Position numbers and translations under genes: made by a program. Positions 1 through 8,933 of a stretch of DNA of 57,099 nt are shown one piece after another (positions within the stretch are counted from its first letter, which is position 1; every line of letters begins with the position of its first letter). Under the pieces are notes generated by a model. That model had not been told where the DNA came from and ran no database searches. It saw only the letters and a program-made list of their open reading frames with translations. Origin of the DNA: Planctomycetia bacterium (GTDB lineage Bacteria > Planctomycetota > Planctomycetia > Planctomycetales > Planctomycetaceae); the NCBI GenBank assembly GCA_026400935.1, contig JAPLNX010000196.1, positions 1 through 57,099 on the forward strand. The letters are read 5' to 3'.

Positions 1-498
1 AGGCCAGGAACGAAAGGCTAAACGTTTTCAGTTTTCGAGAGGCGAAAGTCATAGGCTTGATCCGTCGATTGAGCCGCAGAAACGACGTTTTAAGAAGCAC
101 CAACTCACGAACAGACAAGACACATTGTCTGTCAGATTGCGAGATTATGCGGAAGCGGGCAATGAGAACGCAACACCCTGTTGAAAAAGTGGTTTCCACG
201 AACCATTTCTTCGGCAACGAACGTCAAAGATTCGACGATGTGGCGGAATGGCAACGAAGATGGTTCCGTGGTCGTCAGGCTCTAAGCGACTCGCTTTGGT
301 GTCAGGCCGGGTAAACCTCACTGTTGACGGATTATTGGCAGCTTGCGGCGAGTTGGCGAGTTGATCGTTGAAGGACCAATTGAATCGGCAGTGACTACGA
401 CAAAGTCCGATGGCAGAAGAAAACCGCAGTTCGGACGGAGCCATTATATCGTGCGCTTGTTTGGGGGATCATCGTTTGTTTTCCAACGCGATTCAAAT
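1..498. other. Left edge, no supported gene
   Basis: No reading frame here has a recognisable protein, a convincing ribosome binding site or a family motif. The frame of the PAP2 gene is open upstream to about position 343, but that stretch does not look like protein and lies before a clear signal peptide. The region probably holds the promoter of the PAP2 gene, though I cannot point to boxes. Confidence 0.4.
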
Positions 499-1587
499 AT
501 GAGGTATTATCTCATGTTGGTCGCGTTGCTTGGCGTTACACCGCTCACCACGATGACGTTTACGACAACCGCGACGGCGAATGAGCCAATCATCCAATGG
601 GCTTCGACCAGTTTAACCCCGAACGGCTCTGCGTCTGTCCTCTTCGCAACAAACGATGAACCTTGGGTGCCAGCTTCTGCGTTTTCCAGAAATCGATCAG
701 CATCACGATCTCGCTTCGTGGACCGTCAACCGAAGTCGTGTCGGTCAGACGAGGAAGAGCCACTGTCCAGCCGTCTGTGGTTGAACGACCAACCTCCGGC
801 CTGTTGTCTCTGCGTCTCCACGCTTTGTGCTGCGGATCAGTCCGATTCGTTTGAAGAATGTGACGACGAATGCCAAGAGTGTTATTCGCCAATTTCGTTT
901 AACGACGATTTGCGGCACTGTCCTTTCACGGTCTGGGAAGACGCCAAAAGAATCGTGAATTGGGATAACTCATTGATCCTGGGTGCAGCAGCGGGAGTCG
1001 CGATTGGGTTTCGCGAAGGAGACACAAATCGCGAAGTGCGTGAGTGGGTCAACAAGCATCCGAATCGCTGGGGAGACACGGGACACACTCTGGGACAGAT
1101 CGGGAACTTTGAGTTTCAGGCTCCGGTGTTAATCGGCGTTTATGGCTATTCAGTGTGGGCTCAAGACGAAGAATTACATAACCTGATGGGGACCATGCTG
1201 AGCGCCTACACGATCACAGGAGTCAGCACTGTCCTGCTCAAGCTAGCTGTGAACAGCGACCGTCCTTCAGACACTTGGAACAACGGGCACTACGGGTTTC
1301 CCTCATACCACACGGCCAGCAGCTTTACGATTGCCGCGGTCTTGGATGAGTACTACGGCGGTTATGTTGGCCTGCCCGCGTATGCGTTGGCGACAGCGAT
1401 TGGGTTCAGTCGCCTCGACGAGCAAGACCACGATTTGTCGGATGTGTTCTTTGGTGGTACGATGGGCATCGTGATTGGCAAAGCGGTCGCCGGACGACAC
1501 ATCTGCGGCAACACACGCCTCAAGTTCACTTCGTATGTGCATCCGACGGACGGCACTCCCGGAGTGGCCTGCGAAGCGCGTTTCTGA
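499..1587 (+). CDS. PAP2-family phosphatase, exported
   Basis: A 362-residue protein of the PAP2 (type 2 phosphatidic acid phosphatase) superfamily, which removes phosphate from lipid phosphates such as phosphatidate or undecaprenyl pyrophosphate. All three signature motifs are visible in the C-terminal half: KLAVNSDRP (K-x6-RP), PSYH (the PSGH motif), and SRLDEQDHDLSD (SR-x5-H-x3-D), which carry the catalytic histidines. The first residues, MRYYLMLVALLGVTPLTTMT, form a signal peptide, so I start here and not at the upstream in-frame ATG at 343. A Cys-rich low-similarity stretch of about 100 residues separates the signal from the PAP2 core. The core has few strongly hydrophobic helices, which fits a periplasmic or peripheral PAP2 enzyme. 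The true substrate is not shown by the sequence. Confidence 0.82.
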   Translation: MRYYLMLVALLGVTPLTTMTFTTTATANEPIIQWASTSLTPNGSASVLFATNDEPWVPASAFSRNRSASRSRFVDRQPKSCRSDEEEPLSSRLWLNDQPPACCLCVSTLCAADQSDSFEECDDECQECYSPISFNDDLRHCPFTVWEDAKRIVNWDNSLILGAAAGVAIGFREGDTNREVREWVNKHPNRWGDTGHTLGQIGNFEFQAPVLIGVYGYSVWAQDEELHNLMGTMLSAYTITGVSTVLLKLAVNSDRPSDTWNNGHYGFPSYHTASSFTIAAVLDEYYGGYVGLPAYALATAIGFSRLDEQDHDLSDVFFGGTMGIVIGKAVAGRHICGNTRLKFTSYVHPTDGTPGVACEARF

Positions 1588-1593
1588 TACGCC

Positions 1594-2004
1594 TCACGAA
1601 TCGCGCCTGAGATAACCGGCGGATGAGTCGAAATACTTTCGACGTCGCCGCTGCTTTTCTGGCGCAGCAGCGGTCGCTTGTTGCAGATCCTCGAGATTGG
1701 CCCCGCAGACTCGGCAGCCAACTGTTTCTAAATGAAACCGAACATATTCTTGCGGCCCTTCGTCGAGCGCTCCGAGCAAGAAGCTCCCTAACTGACTGCG
1801 AGTCGGACAGCTTAGCCGTTCGCGTCTCCATACTTCGCCGACCGTGAAGCCACCCTGGTCACGTTCGCGAGCCAGAGCGGCAAGCACTCGACGCAACGGT
1901 TCCGAATCACGTAAAGACTGCTCGATCGTAGCCATCCGCTCGGACGGCAATTGCTCCGCCAAATAGGCCAAGAGAACTTCATGGCTGTATGTGTGAGACG
2001 ACAT
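1594..2004 (-). CDS. Small conserved planctomycete protein with CxxC (anti-sigma-like)
   Basis: A 136-residue soluble protein. The N-terminal half (SHTYSHEVLLAYLAEQLP) resembles the short helical zinc-finger segment found before anti-sigma domains, where bacteria often have a 'yLdgeL' pattern. The C-terminal half carries RSQLGSFLLGALDEGPQEY, then HLETVGCRVCGANLEDLQ with a single His-x5-Cys-x2-Cys cluster, the arrangement of a zf-HC2-like zinc-binding anti-sigma motif. It ends in a basic KQRRRRK stretch. I chose the internal Met at 2004 (MSSHTYS) over the Met four codons upstream because it gives a cleaner N-terminus. No sigma factor gene is next to it, so a role in sigma-factor control is an inference. 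It converges with the PAP2 gene, with six bases between stop codons. Confidence 0.6.
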   Translation of the reverse strand: MSSHTYSHEVLLAYLAEQLPSERMATIEQSLRDSEPLRRVLAALARERDQGGFTVGEVWRRERLSCPTRSQLGSFLLGALDEGPQEYVRFHLETVGCRVCGANLEDLQQATAAAPEKQRRRRKYFDSSAGYLRRDS

Positions 2005-2327
2005 GCAGAACTCCAAGCGGCGACCATTTCTTGAGTGAAGTAGTATGCCGACTGACCGCAGAACAGGGCAACTGAGAGGCGGTAGCTGTATTCGTCATTC
2101 GTCATTCGTCGTCGATGGCGCAGTGAGTGAATGTTGTCTGCGGTCTGTGATCGGCGTTCCGAATCAGTCATTCGCACCGATCACGTGAGTTGCAGTCTTA
2201 GTCAGTAAGGCCACAATACCATACCGCAATCGGTGGCGCTCGAGCTCTCCGACAACGATCGTTTAGTTGGCTGTACTGTCGGCTCGATTCGTTGAGATGT
2301 TTTTCACTTTCTGAAAGGGTTTCTGCT
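2005..2327. other. Divergent intergenic region with ATTCGTC triplet repeat
   Basis: This 323-base gap separates two divergent genes and should hold both promoters. At 2090-2110 the heptamer ATTCGTC occurs three times in direct tandem. Nothing else stands out. Confidence 0.4.
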
Positions 2328-2918
2328 GTGTCGACTCTCGTGCAAAATCCGGCTCCCGAATTTTCGGCGAAGGCGGTAGATGGTGGTAAGTTTCGCCAAG
2401 TGACGATGTCCGAATTCAAGGGTAAGTACGTCGTTCTGTTCTTCTATCCGCTCGACTTCACGTTCGTCTGTCCGACCGAAATCACGGCATTCAGCGACAA
2501 GGCGGATGAGTTCGCCAAACGCAATTGCCAAGTGCTCGGCGTGTCGGTTGATAGCCACTACACGCACCTCGCTTGGACCAACGTGCCACGTGAGCAAGGT
2601 GGAATCGGCGAGATTAAGTATCCGCTGATCGCAGACCTCACCAAGTCAATCGCTCGCGATTACGGTGTATTGATCGAAGCTGCAGGAATCGCATTGCGCG
2701 GACTGTTCCTCATCGACAAGGCGGGTATTGTTCGCCATCAATTGATCAACGACTTACCGCTTGGCCGCAGCGTTGATGAAGCGATCCGCATGCTCGATGC
2801 GTTGCAGTTCTTTGAGCAGAACGGCGAAGTCTGTCCAGCGAATTGGAAGCCAGGGTCAGCGACAATTAAGCCTGATCCGGAAGGATCGAAGAAGTACTTC
2901 GAGCAATGCACGAAGTAG
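2328..2918 (+). CDS. 2-Cys peroxiredoxin (AhpC/Prx type)
   Basis: A 196-residue thiol peroxidase that reduces hydrogen peroxide and organic peroxides in the cytoplasm. The peroxidatic cysteine is Cys48 in [13 protein letters not shown], and the resolving cysteine is near residue 169 in GEVCPANW, so this is a typical 2-Cys enzyme of the AhpC/Prx1 class. The C-terminal KKYF of the YF motif (SKKYFEQ) is present, a feature linked to sensitivity to over-oxidation in eukaryotic-type Prx. I start at the GTG at 2328 because GAAAGGG lies 9-16 bases upstream and [13 protein letters not shown] matches the family N-terminus; an ATG at 2292 in frame would add 12 unlikely residues. The gene stands alone, followed by a hairpin at 2944-2987. 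No AhpF-like reductase is nearby. Confidence 0.9.
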   Translation: MSTLVQNPAPEFSAKAVDGGKFRQVTMSEFKGKYVVLFFYPLDFTFVCPTEITAFSDKADEFAKRNCQVLGVSVDSHYTHLAWTNVPREQGGIGEIKYPLIADLTKSIARDYGVLIEAAGIALRGLFLIDKAGIVRHQLINDLPLGRSVDEAIRMLDALQFFEQNGEVCPANWKPGSATIKPDPEGSKKYFEQCTK

Positions 2919-2943
2919 TTGCTTGAGTTGTGCTCGTTGATTT

Positions 2944-2987
2944 GGTGAGCCGGAGAGTGCCAATAAGCTAACGCTCTCCGGCTCACC
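2944..2987. repeat. Inverted repeat after the peroxiredoxin gene
   Basis: A perfect 14-bp stem (GGTGAGCCGGAGAG / CTCTCCGGCTCACC) closes on a 16-base loop. It lacks a T-run. Its right half, GCTAACGCTCTCCGGCTCA (2967-2985), recurs with three changes at 42397-42415, so this looks like a dispersed element that may also end transcription of the peroxiredoxin gene. Confidence 0.7.
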
Positions 2988-3035
2988 TTGTTGATCCTGA
3001 GATTGATCTGGATCGCTCGCAGTAGGTTGCTTCGT

Positions 3036-4169
3036 ATGACCTCATTGCCGCCGAGTATGAGACGCCTGAAAGTGATGTTGCTCGTTCCAACACTCGATCA
3101 GTCGGGGGCCGAGAAGCAGTTGGTCTTGCTGGCCTGTCGGTTGCCGCGAGAAGAGTTCGATGTGCATGTTGTTGCGCTGACGCGTAGCGGGCCATTTGCG
3201 GAGGAGTTGGACGAGCACGGCGTGCGTTTGACTGTGCTTGGAAAGCGTTGGAAGTTCGACCCAATTGCGCTCTGGCGACTGCGAAAGCTCATCCAACTCG
3301 AACAGCCAGATATTCTTCACACGTGGTTGTTCGCAGCGAATGCTTACGGACGCTTGGTTGTCGGACGGCGGATGCGTTCGCGACCGAAGGTCATCGTGTC
3401 GGAGCGTTGCGTCGATGTTTGGAAGTCGGGTTGGCAGTTATGGCTCGATCAAAAGTTGATTGGCCGCACGGATCGGCTGCTGGGGAACTCGCACGCTGTC
3501 GCTGAGTTCTATCGATCGATCGGTTACCCGACTGATGTCGTGCGCGTGATATACAACGGGATCGCGATCCCCGAAACATCGACGTTAAGTCGCGAGGCAT
3601 TGTTGGCCGAGGTGGAAATCCCAGTGGGTTCGCCGGTAATTGGATTCATCGGTCGAATGGCTCGGCAGAAGCGCTGCGAGGACGTGATCTTCGCGATGGC
3701 GTTGGTCGCCATTTTGCGGCCCGATGCGCATCTGCTGATGATTGGCGAAGGGCCGGAGCGGGACAAGCTGATGAAGTTCGCTCGCGAAATCGGGATCGAT
3801 CATCTTGTGCGGTTTACCGGGCACCGTGCGGATGCGGCGAAGTTTCTGCATGTGATGGACGTGTTCTGGTTGGCCAGTGACTTCGAGGGTTCGTCCAACA
3901 GCCTGATGGAGGCGATGGCCGCCGGAGTGCCGTGTATCGCGAGCGACATCCCACCGAATCGCGAACTCGTGGTTGACGGCGAGACTGGGTTTCTGGTCCG
4001 CGTCGGTGACCGCGTTGGGTTTCAGCAATTCACCGATCGGCTGCTGAGCGATGCGGAAATGGCGCGCCGGATGGGCGATGCCGGTCGCGAACGGATGCGC
4101 CGTGAGTTCAGCATCGGTTCGATGGTCGACGCACACGCCAAGCTGTATCGTGAGGTCGTCCTTTCGTAG
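3036..4169 (+). CDS. GT4-family glycosyltransferase
   Basis: A 377-residue GT-B fold enzyme of glycosyltransferase family 4, which moves a sugar from an activated nucleotide donor to an acceptor. The N-terminal acceptor domain begins [20 protein letters not shown], typical of the family. The C-terminal domain has [18 protein letters not shown] at the domain start and the donor site signature [31 protein letters not shown], with the E-x7-E pattern shared by GT4 enzymes. There is no signal peptide, so it acts on the cytoplasmic face. I start at ATG 3036; Met at 3057 (MRRLKVML) is the other candidate. It is 67 bases upstream of the sulfatase on the same strand, but the pairing says little about the acceptor. 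Confidence 0.85.
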   Translation: MTSLPPSMRRLKVMLLVPTLDQSGAEKQLVLLACRLPREEFDVHVVALTRSGPFAEELDEHGVRLTVLGKRWKFDPIALWRLRKLIQLEQPDILHTWLFAANAYGRLVVGRRMRSRPKVIVSERCVDVWKSGWQLWLDQKLIGRTDRLLGNSHAVAEFYRSIGYPTDVVRVIYNGIAIPETSTLSREALLAEVEIPVGSPVIGFIGRMARQKRCEDVIFAMALVAILRPDAHLLMIGEGPERDKLMKFAREIGIDHLVRFTGHRADAAKFLHVMDVFWLASDFEGSSNSLMEAMAAGVPCIASDIPPNRELVVDGETGFLVRVGDRVGFQQFTDRLLSDAEMARRMGDAGRERMRREFSIGSMVDAHAKLYREVVLS

Positions 4170-4236
4170 TGGAAGCTCCCAGCTTGCCACTCATCCAAAA
4201 CAACCAATGGTTCGCGAAATTTGCGAGGACATCGGG

Positions 4237-5775
4237 ATGAAACATTTAGTGACATTGGCATGTGGCATCGGGCTGTTTCTGTGGTTGCTCCCCTCGGTCG
4301 CGAATTCCGCACAAGTGCCGAAGCGACCGAATGTGATTTTTATTTTCACCGACGATCATGCCTCGCACGCGATGAGCTGTTACGGCTCGAAGATCAACAC
4401 GACGCCAAATCTCGATCGCATCGCGAGCGAAGGGATGCGGTTTCAGAATTGCTTTTGCACGAATTCGATCTGCGGCCCCAGCCGAGCGGTCATCCTCACC
4501 GGCAAGCACAGTCACTTGAACGGCTTCAAGACCAACGACGCCGGCAAGGATTTCGACGGGGCTCAGCAGACGTTTCCGAAGCTGCTGCAACAGAGCGGCT
4601 ATCAAACGGCGATGATCGGCAAGTGGCATCTCGGCAGTGCGCCGACCGGGTTTGATTACTCGGATGTGTTGATCGGGCAGGGTCCGTACTACAACCCGCC
4701 GATGCTGCAAAACGGCAAGAAAGTGCAACGCACCGGCTACACGACGGAGATCATCACCGACCTCGCGGTCGACTGGTTGGACAAAGGCCGCGACAAAGAC
4801 AAACCGTTCGTGTTGATGTGGCAGCACAAGGCACCGCACCGCGAATGGACGCCAGGGCCGAAGCAGTTTGAGCTTTACAAGAACGTGACGATCCCGGAAC
4901 CGGCGACGCTGTTCGACGATTACTCCGGCCGCGGCACGGCGGCTCACAAGCAAGACATGACGATCGAAAAGACGATGACTCGCTTCGACCTCAAGCTCGA
5001 TCCGCCGAAGAACCTCAACGCCGAACAACTCGCCGCTTGGCACAAAGCGTATGACGCGGAGAACGCCGAGTTCGAGAAGGCGAAACACAGCGGCAAGGAT
5101 CTCGTCCGTTGGAAGTATCAGCGTTACATCAAGGATTACCTGCGTTGCGTCGCGGGGGTCGATGAGGGGGTCGGTCGCGTCTTGAAATATCTGGACGACA
5201 ACGGGCTGGCGGAGAATACCGTCGTGATCTACTCGTCGGATCAAGGTTTTTATCTGGGCGATCACGGCTGGTTCGACAAGCGGTTCATGTACGAGCCGTC
5301 GCTGCGGATGCCGCTGCTGGTTCGCTGGCCCGGAGTGACGAAGCCCGGCTCGCTCAACACGGACCTCGTGCAGAATCTCGACTTCGCCGAAACGTTTCTC
5401 GACATCGCCGGCGTCGCTGCGCCGTCCGACATGCAGGGCCGCAGCATCGTTCCGCTGCTGAAGGGGCAAACGCCGACGGATTGGCGAAAGAGCATTTACT
5501 ACCACTACTACGAATTCTTCTCTGATCGCGGCGCACCGCATGATGTTCGCCGCCATTACGGCGTGCGCACCGACCGCTACAAACTGATCCACTTCTACAA
5601 CGAAGACGAGTGGGAGCTGTTTGATCTGCAAAACGATCCTGACGAAATGAAAAGCATCTTCGCCGACACGGCGAACGCGGACTTGGTCAAACAACTTCAA
5701 GCCGAGATCGTGCGGCTGCAAAAGCAGTATCAAGTGCCAGACGATCGCGGGAAGCTGAAGGCATCGGAGCTGTGA
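4237..5775 (+). CDS. Type I sulfatase, exported
   Basis: A 512-residue formylglycine-dependent sulfatase that hydrolyses sulfate esters, probably from polysaccharides. The signal peptide [20 protein letters not shown] is followed by the metal-binding FIFTDDHA (Asp39/Asp40) and the core motif CGPSR, where Cys79 would be converted to formylglycine. Further family features are GKWHLG, the [15 protein letters not shown] metal-binding loop, and a C-terminal DUF4976-type end ([23 protein letters not shown]). GAGGA at 4224-4228 sits at good spacing for ATG 4237; the frame is open far upstream, but those residues overlap the glycosyltransferase gene. No maturation enzyme (FGE or anSME) is nearby. Multiple sulfatases per genome are common in planctomycetes, and the substrate cannot be told from sequence alone. 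Confidence 0.93.
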   Translation: MKHLVTLACGIGLFLWLLPSVANSAQVPKRPNVIFIFTDDHASHAMSCYGSKINTTPNLDRIASEGMRFQNCFCTNSICGPSRAVILTGKHSHLNGFKTNDAGKDFDGAQQTFPKLLQQSGYQTAMIGKWHLGSAPTGFDYSDVLIGQGPYYNPPMLQNGKKVQRTGYTTEIITDLAVDWLDKGRDKDKPFVLMWQHKAPHREWTPGPKQFELYKNVTIPEPATLFDDYSGRGTAAHKQDMTIEKTMTRFDLKLDPPKNLNAEQLAAWHKAYDAENAEFEKAKHSGKDLVRWKYQRYIKDYLRCVAGVDEGVGRVLKYLDDNGLAENTVVIYSSDQGFYLGDHGWFDKRFMYEPSLRMPLLVRWPGVTKPGSLNTDLVQNLDFAETFLDIAGVAAPSDMQGRSIVPLLKGQTPTDWRKSIYYHYYEFFSDRGAPHDVRRHYGVRTDRYKLIHFYNEDEWELFDLQNDPDEMKSIFADTANADLVKQLQAEIVRLQKQYQVPDDRGKLKASEL

Positions 5776-5817
5776 GGCCTTTGCTACGTTGTGAAGCCAA
5801 TCCAGAAGCTCCAGGCC

Positions 5818-5892
5818 CGTGGCGGACGCTGCCAGCGTCCTTCGAGAAACGATCAGTAATAGTTGATACCGACTGTAGCAGCGTCGGCCACG
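5818..5892. repeat. REP-like palindromic element
   Basis: Two nested structures lie between the sulfatase and rdgB. GGACGCT-GCC-AGCGTCC (5824-5840) is a perfect 7-bp stem with a 3-base loop. The outer arms CGTGGCGGACGCTGC (5818-5832) and GCAGCGTCGGCCACG (5878-5892) pair with one mismatch. The 3-base loop form recurs at 8842 and 48568-48660. Confidence 0.55.
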
Positions 5893-5950
5893 AGGACGCG
5901 AACTTGAAACTACTTCGATTCCCCAAGTAACTCGGAGGATCATCGCCGCC

Positions 5951-6571
5951 ATGTCCGCTCGCCCCAGTTTGGTTATCGCTAGTCGCAACGCGAAAAAACG
6001 ACGTGAGATTGAAGAGTTACTCGCCCCGCATTGGATCGAAGTACACAGCGTCACCGACTTTCCGGACGTGCCGGAAGTGATCGAAGACGGCGTCACGTTT
6101 GCCGACAACGCCGCTAAAAAAGCCGCTCAAACCGCGCAGCATTTGAACCGCTGGGTGCTTGGGGAAGACAGCGGTTTGATGGTCGATGCGCTAGGAGGGG
6201 CGCCTGGCGTCTATTCCGCTCGCTTCAGTGGCGAAGGAGCGACCGACGAAAAGAACAACAAGAAACTGCTCTCTGAACTGGCTGATGTGCCCGATGACAA
6301 GCGGGGCGCGAGATATCTCTGCCACGCGGCGATTTCTGATCCACGCGGTAACATTCGATTCACTGTCGAGGCGACCTGTCGAGGCCGGATCATTCGCGAA
6401 CCGCGCGGTGCGAACGGGTTCGGTTACGACCCGTACTTTCAGATTCTCGAATACCATCAGACGTTCGGAGAACTCAGCTCAAGTGTAAAACACCACTTGA
6501 GCCACCGAGCACGCGCGTTCGAGCGGCTTATCATCCCGCTCGTCCGCTTGTTGCAAGGCGAGAACGCTTGA
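5951..6571 (+). CDS. rdgB: RdgB/HAM1 non-canonical purine NTP pyrophosphatase
   Basis: A 206-residue cytoplasmic enzyme that hydrolyses dITP, ITP and XTP to the monophosphate and pyrophosphate, keeping deaminated purines out of DNA and RNA. Family motifs run in order: LVIASRNAKKRREIEELL (nucleotide-binding N-terminus), FADNAAKKA, DSGLMVDALGGAPGVYSAR (metal-binding Asp), GANGFGYDPYF, and the terminal SHRARAF. Length matches the family. The start at 5951 has GGAGGAT about 11 bases upstream. In one place family members usually read 'TF(A/G)ELS...K...SHR', and here FGELSSSVKHHLSHR fits. It stands alone between a REP-like element and a convergent gene. Confidence 0.93.
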   Translation: MSARPSLVIASRNAKKRREIEELLAPHWIEVHSVTDFPDVPEVIEDGVTFADNAAKKAAQTAQHLNRWVLGEDSGLMVDALGGAPGVYSARFSGEGATDEKNNKKLLSELADVPDDKRGARYLCHAAISDPRGNIRFTVEATCRGRIIREPRGANGFGYDPYFQILEYHQTFGELSSSVKHHLSHRARAFERLIIPLVRLLQGENA

Positions 6572-6608
6572 ATTAGGAGAAATAGCCGAGTCGCCGGTTC
6601 TAACGAAT

Positions 6609-7640
6609 TCACAACCCAAAGAACGGTAGTTCGCGTTCAGCAGCGAGCTTGGCGACAGCAAACGCACACGCCGCATCGGCAACGGCAGGGCCGAACAACT
6701 CCGGTAGCGATATGAGTTTTACCGTTTTCAAGCAACTCGAATTCAGGACAACTTTTCGAGCTAAGAATTGTCCGCTCCCTGAAACCAACACGGTCTCGCA
6801 AGGACTCGGTAGGCGCGACGCGACGAAATCAGCCGCTTGCGTGAGTCTTCGTAGTTGCTCTGCTGCAACATACTCCGCCAGTCGAAGCAGTTCCGCGGGA
6901 GTGACTTCGGTCAAATCGCAGCACAACAATCGAGCCAACCGATCGGCGGCATAGGCAATCGTTGCAGGCCGTCCATTGGCCGTCACCGTGTCTAGCGGGT
7001 CCTCCGCGATTAACCCCAGCGTGAGATACACATCAAGCGTCGTTGCAAACAATTCGGCAGCGACCGCACAATCGAAGTCTCGGAACGGAATTCGTTCCAC
7101 TAACGCGCACAACGGAGTTCGCCGAACTCCGCAATAAACAAGTTCGTTGGATTGCAGCCGAGCCACATCAGTCCGCCCAGTCGGCTGCGGAGTTCCGTCA
7201 ATGAGTGGAATTAGATCGCTTGTTGTTGAACCAATATCAATCAGCATCGCCGAACCGCGCGGGACAAGTCGTCCGATAAAGGTCGCTTGCGCGTGCCAGT
7301 TGGAGGCGGCTGTTAAACGAGGCTCCTCACAAGCTTCATTCTGTGAGACAAATTCTCCAGACGTTTGCCAAACTCGAATAGGTCGTGTTCCAGCCGCTTG
7401 TTGAACAGATTTCAAAACGTGATCAATGCCATCCGCCTTCGTTTGAAAACAGTCCGCCAACTCTGCGGTCATCGTTACGGCAAGCATTTCTGCGGCAGGA
7501 AATCGCTCAACGACGTTCGTCAGTATTTCCGCCAAACGATCCGGTGTTCGCCAAATCTCAAAGGGCAAAGAGACGGCGTTCGCGGATTCTGTGGCGGCCT
7601 TGATGTTTGCCCCGCCGATGTCGAGACCAATAACTCGCAT
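6609..7640 (-). CDS. H4MPT-linked C1-transfer protein (hydantoinase/ASKHA fold, MfnF-like)
   Basis: A 343-residue protein of the hydantoinase A/oxoprolinase superfamily, in the subgroup tied to the tetrahydromethanopterin (H4MPT) C1 pathway. The N-terminus MRVIGLDIGGANIKAA is the phosphate-1 loop of the ASKHA fold, and MLIDIGSTTSDLIPLIDG is the second phosphate loop; ETVLVSGSGQFLARKVV matches the adenosine-binding region. Archaeal members of this subgroup (MfnF) join the tyramine-glutamate and furan parts of methanofuran, so a role in making a methanofuran-type cofactor is likely but inferred. Planctomycetes are among the few bacteria known to carry H4MPT genes. No other pathway gene is in the window, so it sits apart from the rest of its pathway. 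It has no signal peptide. Confidence 0.75.
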   Translation of the reverse strand: MRVIGLDIGGANIKAATESANAVSLPFEIWRTPDRLAEILTNVVERFPAAEMLAVTMTAELADCFQTKADGIDHVLKSVQQAAGTRPIRVWQTSGEFVSQNEACEEPRLTAASNWHAQATFIGRLVPRGSAMLIDIGSTTSDLIPLIDGTPQPTGRTDVARLQSNELVYCGVRRTPLCALVERIPFRDFDCAVAAELFATTLDVYLTLGLIAEDPLDTVTANGRPATIAYAADRLARLLCCDLTEVTPAELLRLAEYVAAEQLRRLTQAADFVASRLPSPCETVLVSGSGQFLARKVVLNSSCLKTVKLISLPELFGPAVADAACAFAVAKLAAERELPFFGL

Positions 7641-7827
7641 GGATTTCCTTTCGTTGCTTCGGGCAAAGAGCGCGAATGGAACTCAGTTAGTCAACGTGGA
7701 GGTTCGTCAGCCACATTTGCATGATGATCCTGTGAGGGAAATTGGGATTCGTCCTCACACGAGTGCCGAACAAGTGTGAGACCGACGCCGGATGCTGCAA
7801 CTATTGCCTTTGGTAGCAAGTACTTGC

Positions 7828-7856
7828 TTGACACTGTTTCGAGCAATCAGCATCAT
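7828..7856 (+). promoter_or_regulatory. Candidate sigma-70-type promoter of the STAS gene
   Basis: TTGACA at 7828-7833 is followed by exactly 17 bases and CATCAT at 7851-7856, which matches TATAAT at four of six positions. It lies 66 bases before the STAS start codon. This is a motif match only; planctomycete promoters are poorly known. Confidence 0.35.
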
Positions 7857-7921
7857 CCTGTGGCCCATTGGTGGGCACAACTCATTTGATCGCTTGTCGC
7901 CAAGCAGACGGGAAACAAACT

Positions 7922-8278
7922 ATGAGCGCCGGAAACCGAAGGTTGGATATCGAGGAAATTGGCGATGTCACAGTCGCGAAGTTCACCGACAAAAAAATCC
8001 TTGATGAAGGAAATATCCAGATCATCGGGACACAGTTGTTCGCACTCATCGAAGACGATGGCCGCCAGAAAATCGTGCTCGACTTCTCAAACGTCGAATA
8101 CCTTTCCAGTGCGGCTCTCGGCAAACTGATCACGATGGATAAGAAAGTCAAAGCGGCTAAGGGTAAGCTGCGGTTATGCCATGTCCGACCGGATATCTAT
8201 GAAGTCTTCGCGATCACGAAGCTCAACAAGTTGTTTGACATGAAGGATAATTTGGAAGCCGCCTTACAAGGGATGTAA
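7922..8278 (+). CDS. STAS-domain anti-sigma factor antagonist
   Basis: A 118-residue single STAS domain protein of the SpoIIAA/RsbV type, which frees a sigma factor or other partner by binding the anti-sigma kinase. The core shows VLDFSNVEYLSSAALGKLI, where Ser62 or Ser63 is the expected phosphorylation site, followed by LRLCHVRPDIYEVFAITKLNKLF, the usual last strand and helix. I start at ATG 7922 (MSAGNRRLDI); the longer frame from 7868 lacks support. The next gene on the same strand, 134 bases on, encodes an RsbW-type kinase, so the two are the natural partners of a switch. No sigma factor or PP2C phosphatase is close by, so the final target is unknown. Confidence 0.85.
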   Translation: MSAGNRRLDIEEIGDVTVAKFTDKKILDEGNIQIIGTQLFALIEDDGRQKIVLDFSNVEYLSSAALGKLITMDKKVKAAKGKLRLCHVRPDIYEVFAITKLNKLFDMKDNLEAALQGM

Positions 8279-8412
8279 GTCGGCATCTGAAATATGTTCT
8301 GAGAGTTCGACAACTCATTTCCATGCCAAGTTCATTGGCCGAAATTTCAGGGCCACCGTAGATGGAGCGCATTTCGTAGAGACGAAACGTTGGCGGGGTC
8401 ATTCGGGAAACC

Positions 8413-8832
8413 ATGGCTTACATCGAACAATTCGAAGTCTGGATTCCTAATGACACGGCCGAAGGCCATGAGGTCCAGGAGCGTATTGTCGGCTTGTTAG
8501 AACAACACGGCTGGCCGATGCGCGACGCCTTTGGAGTCCGGCTGGCTTTGGAAGAGGCGCTTGTCAACGCGATCAAACATGGCAACCGAATGGATGCCAC
8601 CAAGCAGGTCTACATTTCGTGCAAGTTCGCCGCCGATGAAGTGTCGGTCGTTATTGAAGATCAAGGGGAAGGCTTCGAAGTCGTTGAAGTTCCTGATCCC
8701 ACCGAGGATGACAACCTCGACAAGCCCGGCGGTCGGGGGATCATGCTAATTCGGTCCTTCATGACCTCTGTCGAATACAACGACAAGGGAAACAGGCTGA
8801 GCATGACCAAGCGGTTGGTCGTTGGTGCTTAA
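8413..8832 (+). CDS. RsbW-type ATP-binding anti-sigma kinase
   Basis: A 139-residue GHKL/HATPase_c protein that phosphorylates a STAS partner and may hold a sigma factor inactive. The N box is EEALVNAIKHGN (residues 47-58), the G1 box DQGEGF (83-88) and the G2 box GGRGIMLI (106-113), together the full ATP-binding set of the SpoIIAB/RsbW family. There is no sensor, membrane or dimerisation histidine domain, so it is not a sensor kinase. It follows the STAS gene on the same strand and probably acts with it. The 134-base gap between them allows a separate promoter. A long hairpin follows at 8842. Confidence 0.87.
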   Translation: MAYIEQFEVWIPNDTAEGHEVQERIVGLLEQHGWPMRDAFGVRLALEEALVNAIKHGNRMDATKQVYISCKFAADEVSVVIEDQGEGFEVVEVPDPTEDDNLDKPGGRGIMLIRSFMTSVEYNDKGNRLSMTKRLVVGA

Positions 8833-8841
8833 TTGACTTCG

Positions 8842-8898
8842 TCAACGTCCCGTTTTTAGGAGCACATTCTCAATGTGCTCCTAAAAACGGGACGTTGA
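8842..8898. repeat. Perfect 27-bp hairpin (REP-like)
   Basis: Arms at 8842-8868 and 8872-8898 are perfectly complementary, with a 3-base loop. The tip GAGCACATT-CTC-AATGTGCTC resembles the hairpins inside the DUF1549 gene (GAGCACGTT-TCC-AACGTGCTC). On each strand the tip stem is followed by A-rich, not T-rich, sequence, so it is not a standard intrinsic terminator, although it lies between convergent transcription units. Confidence 0.75.
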
Positions 8899-8933
8899 AA
8901 ACGCGTCCCCACGAAACAGCATCAGAGAATCAA

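Noticed and set aside
4246-6108. 620-residue minus-strand open frame opposite the sulfatase and rdgB
   Set aside because: It spans two well-supported genes on the other strand and its sequence is Arg/Val/Leu/His-rich, without any domain, as expected of a shadow frame.
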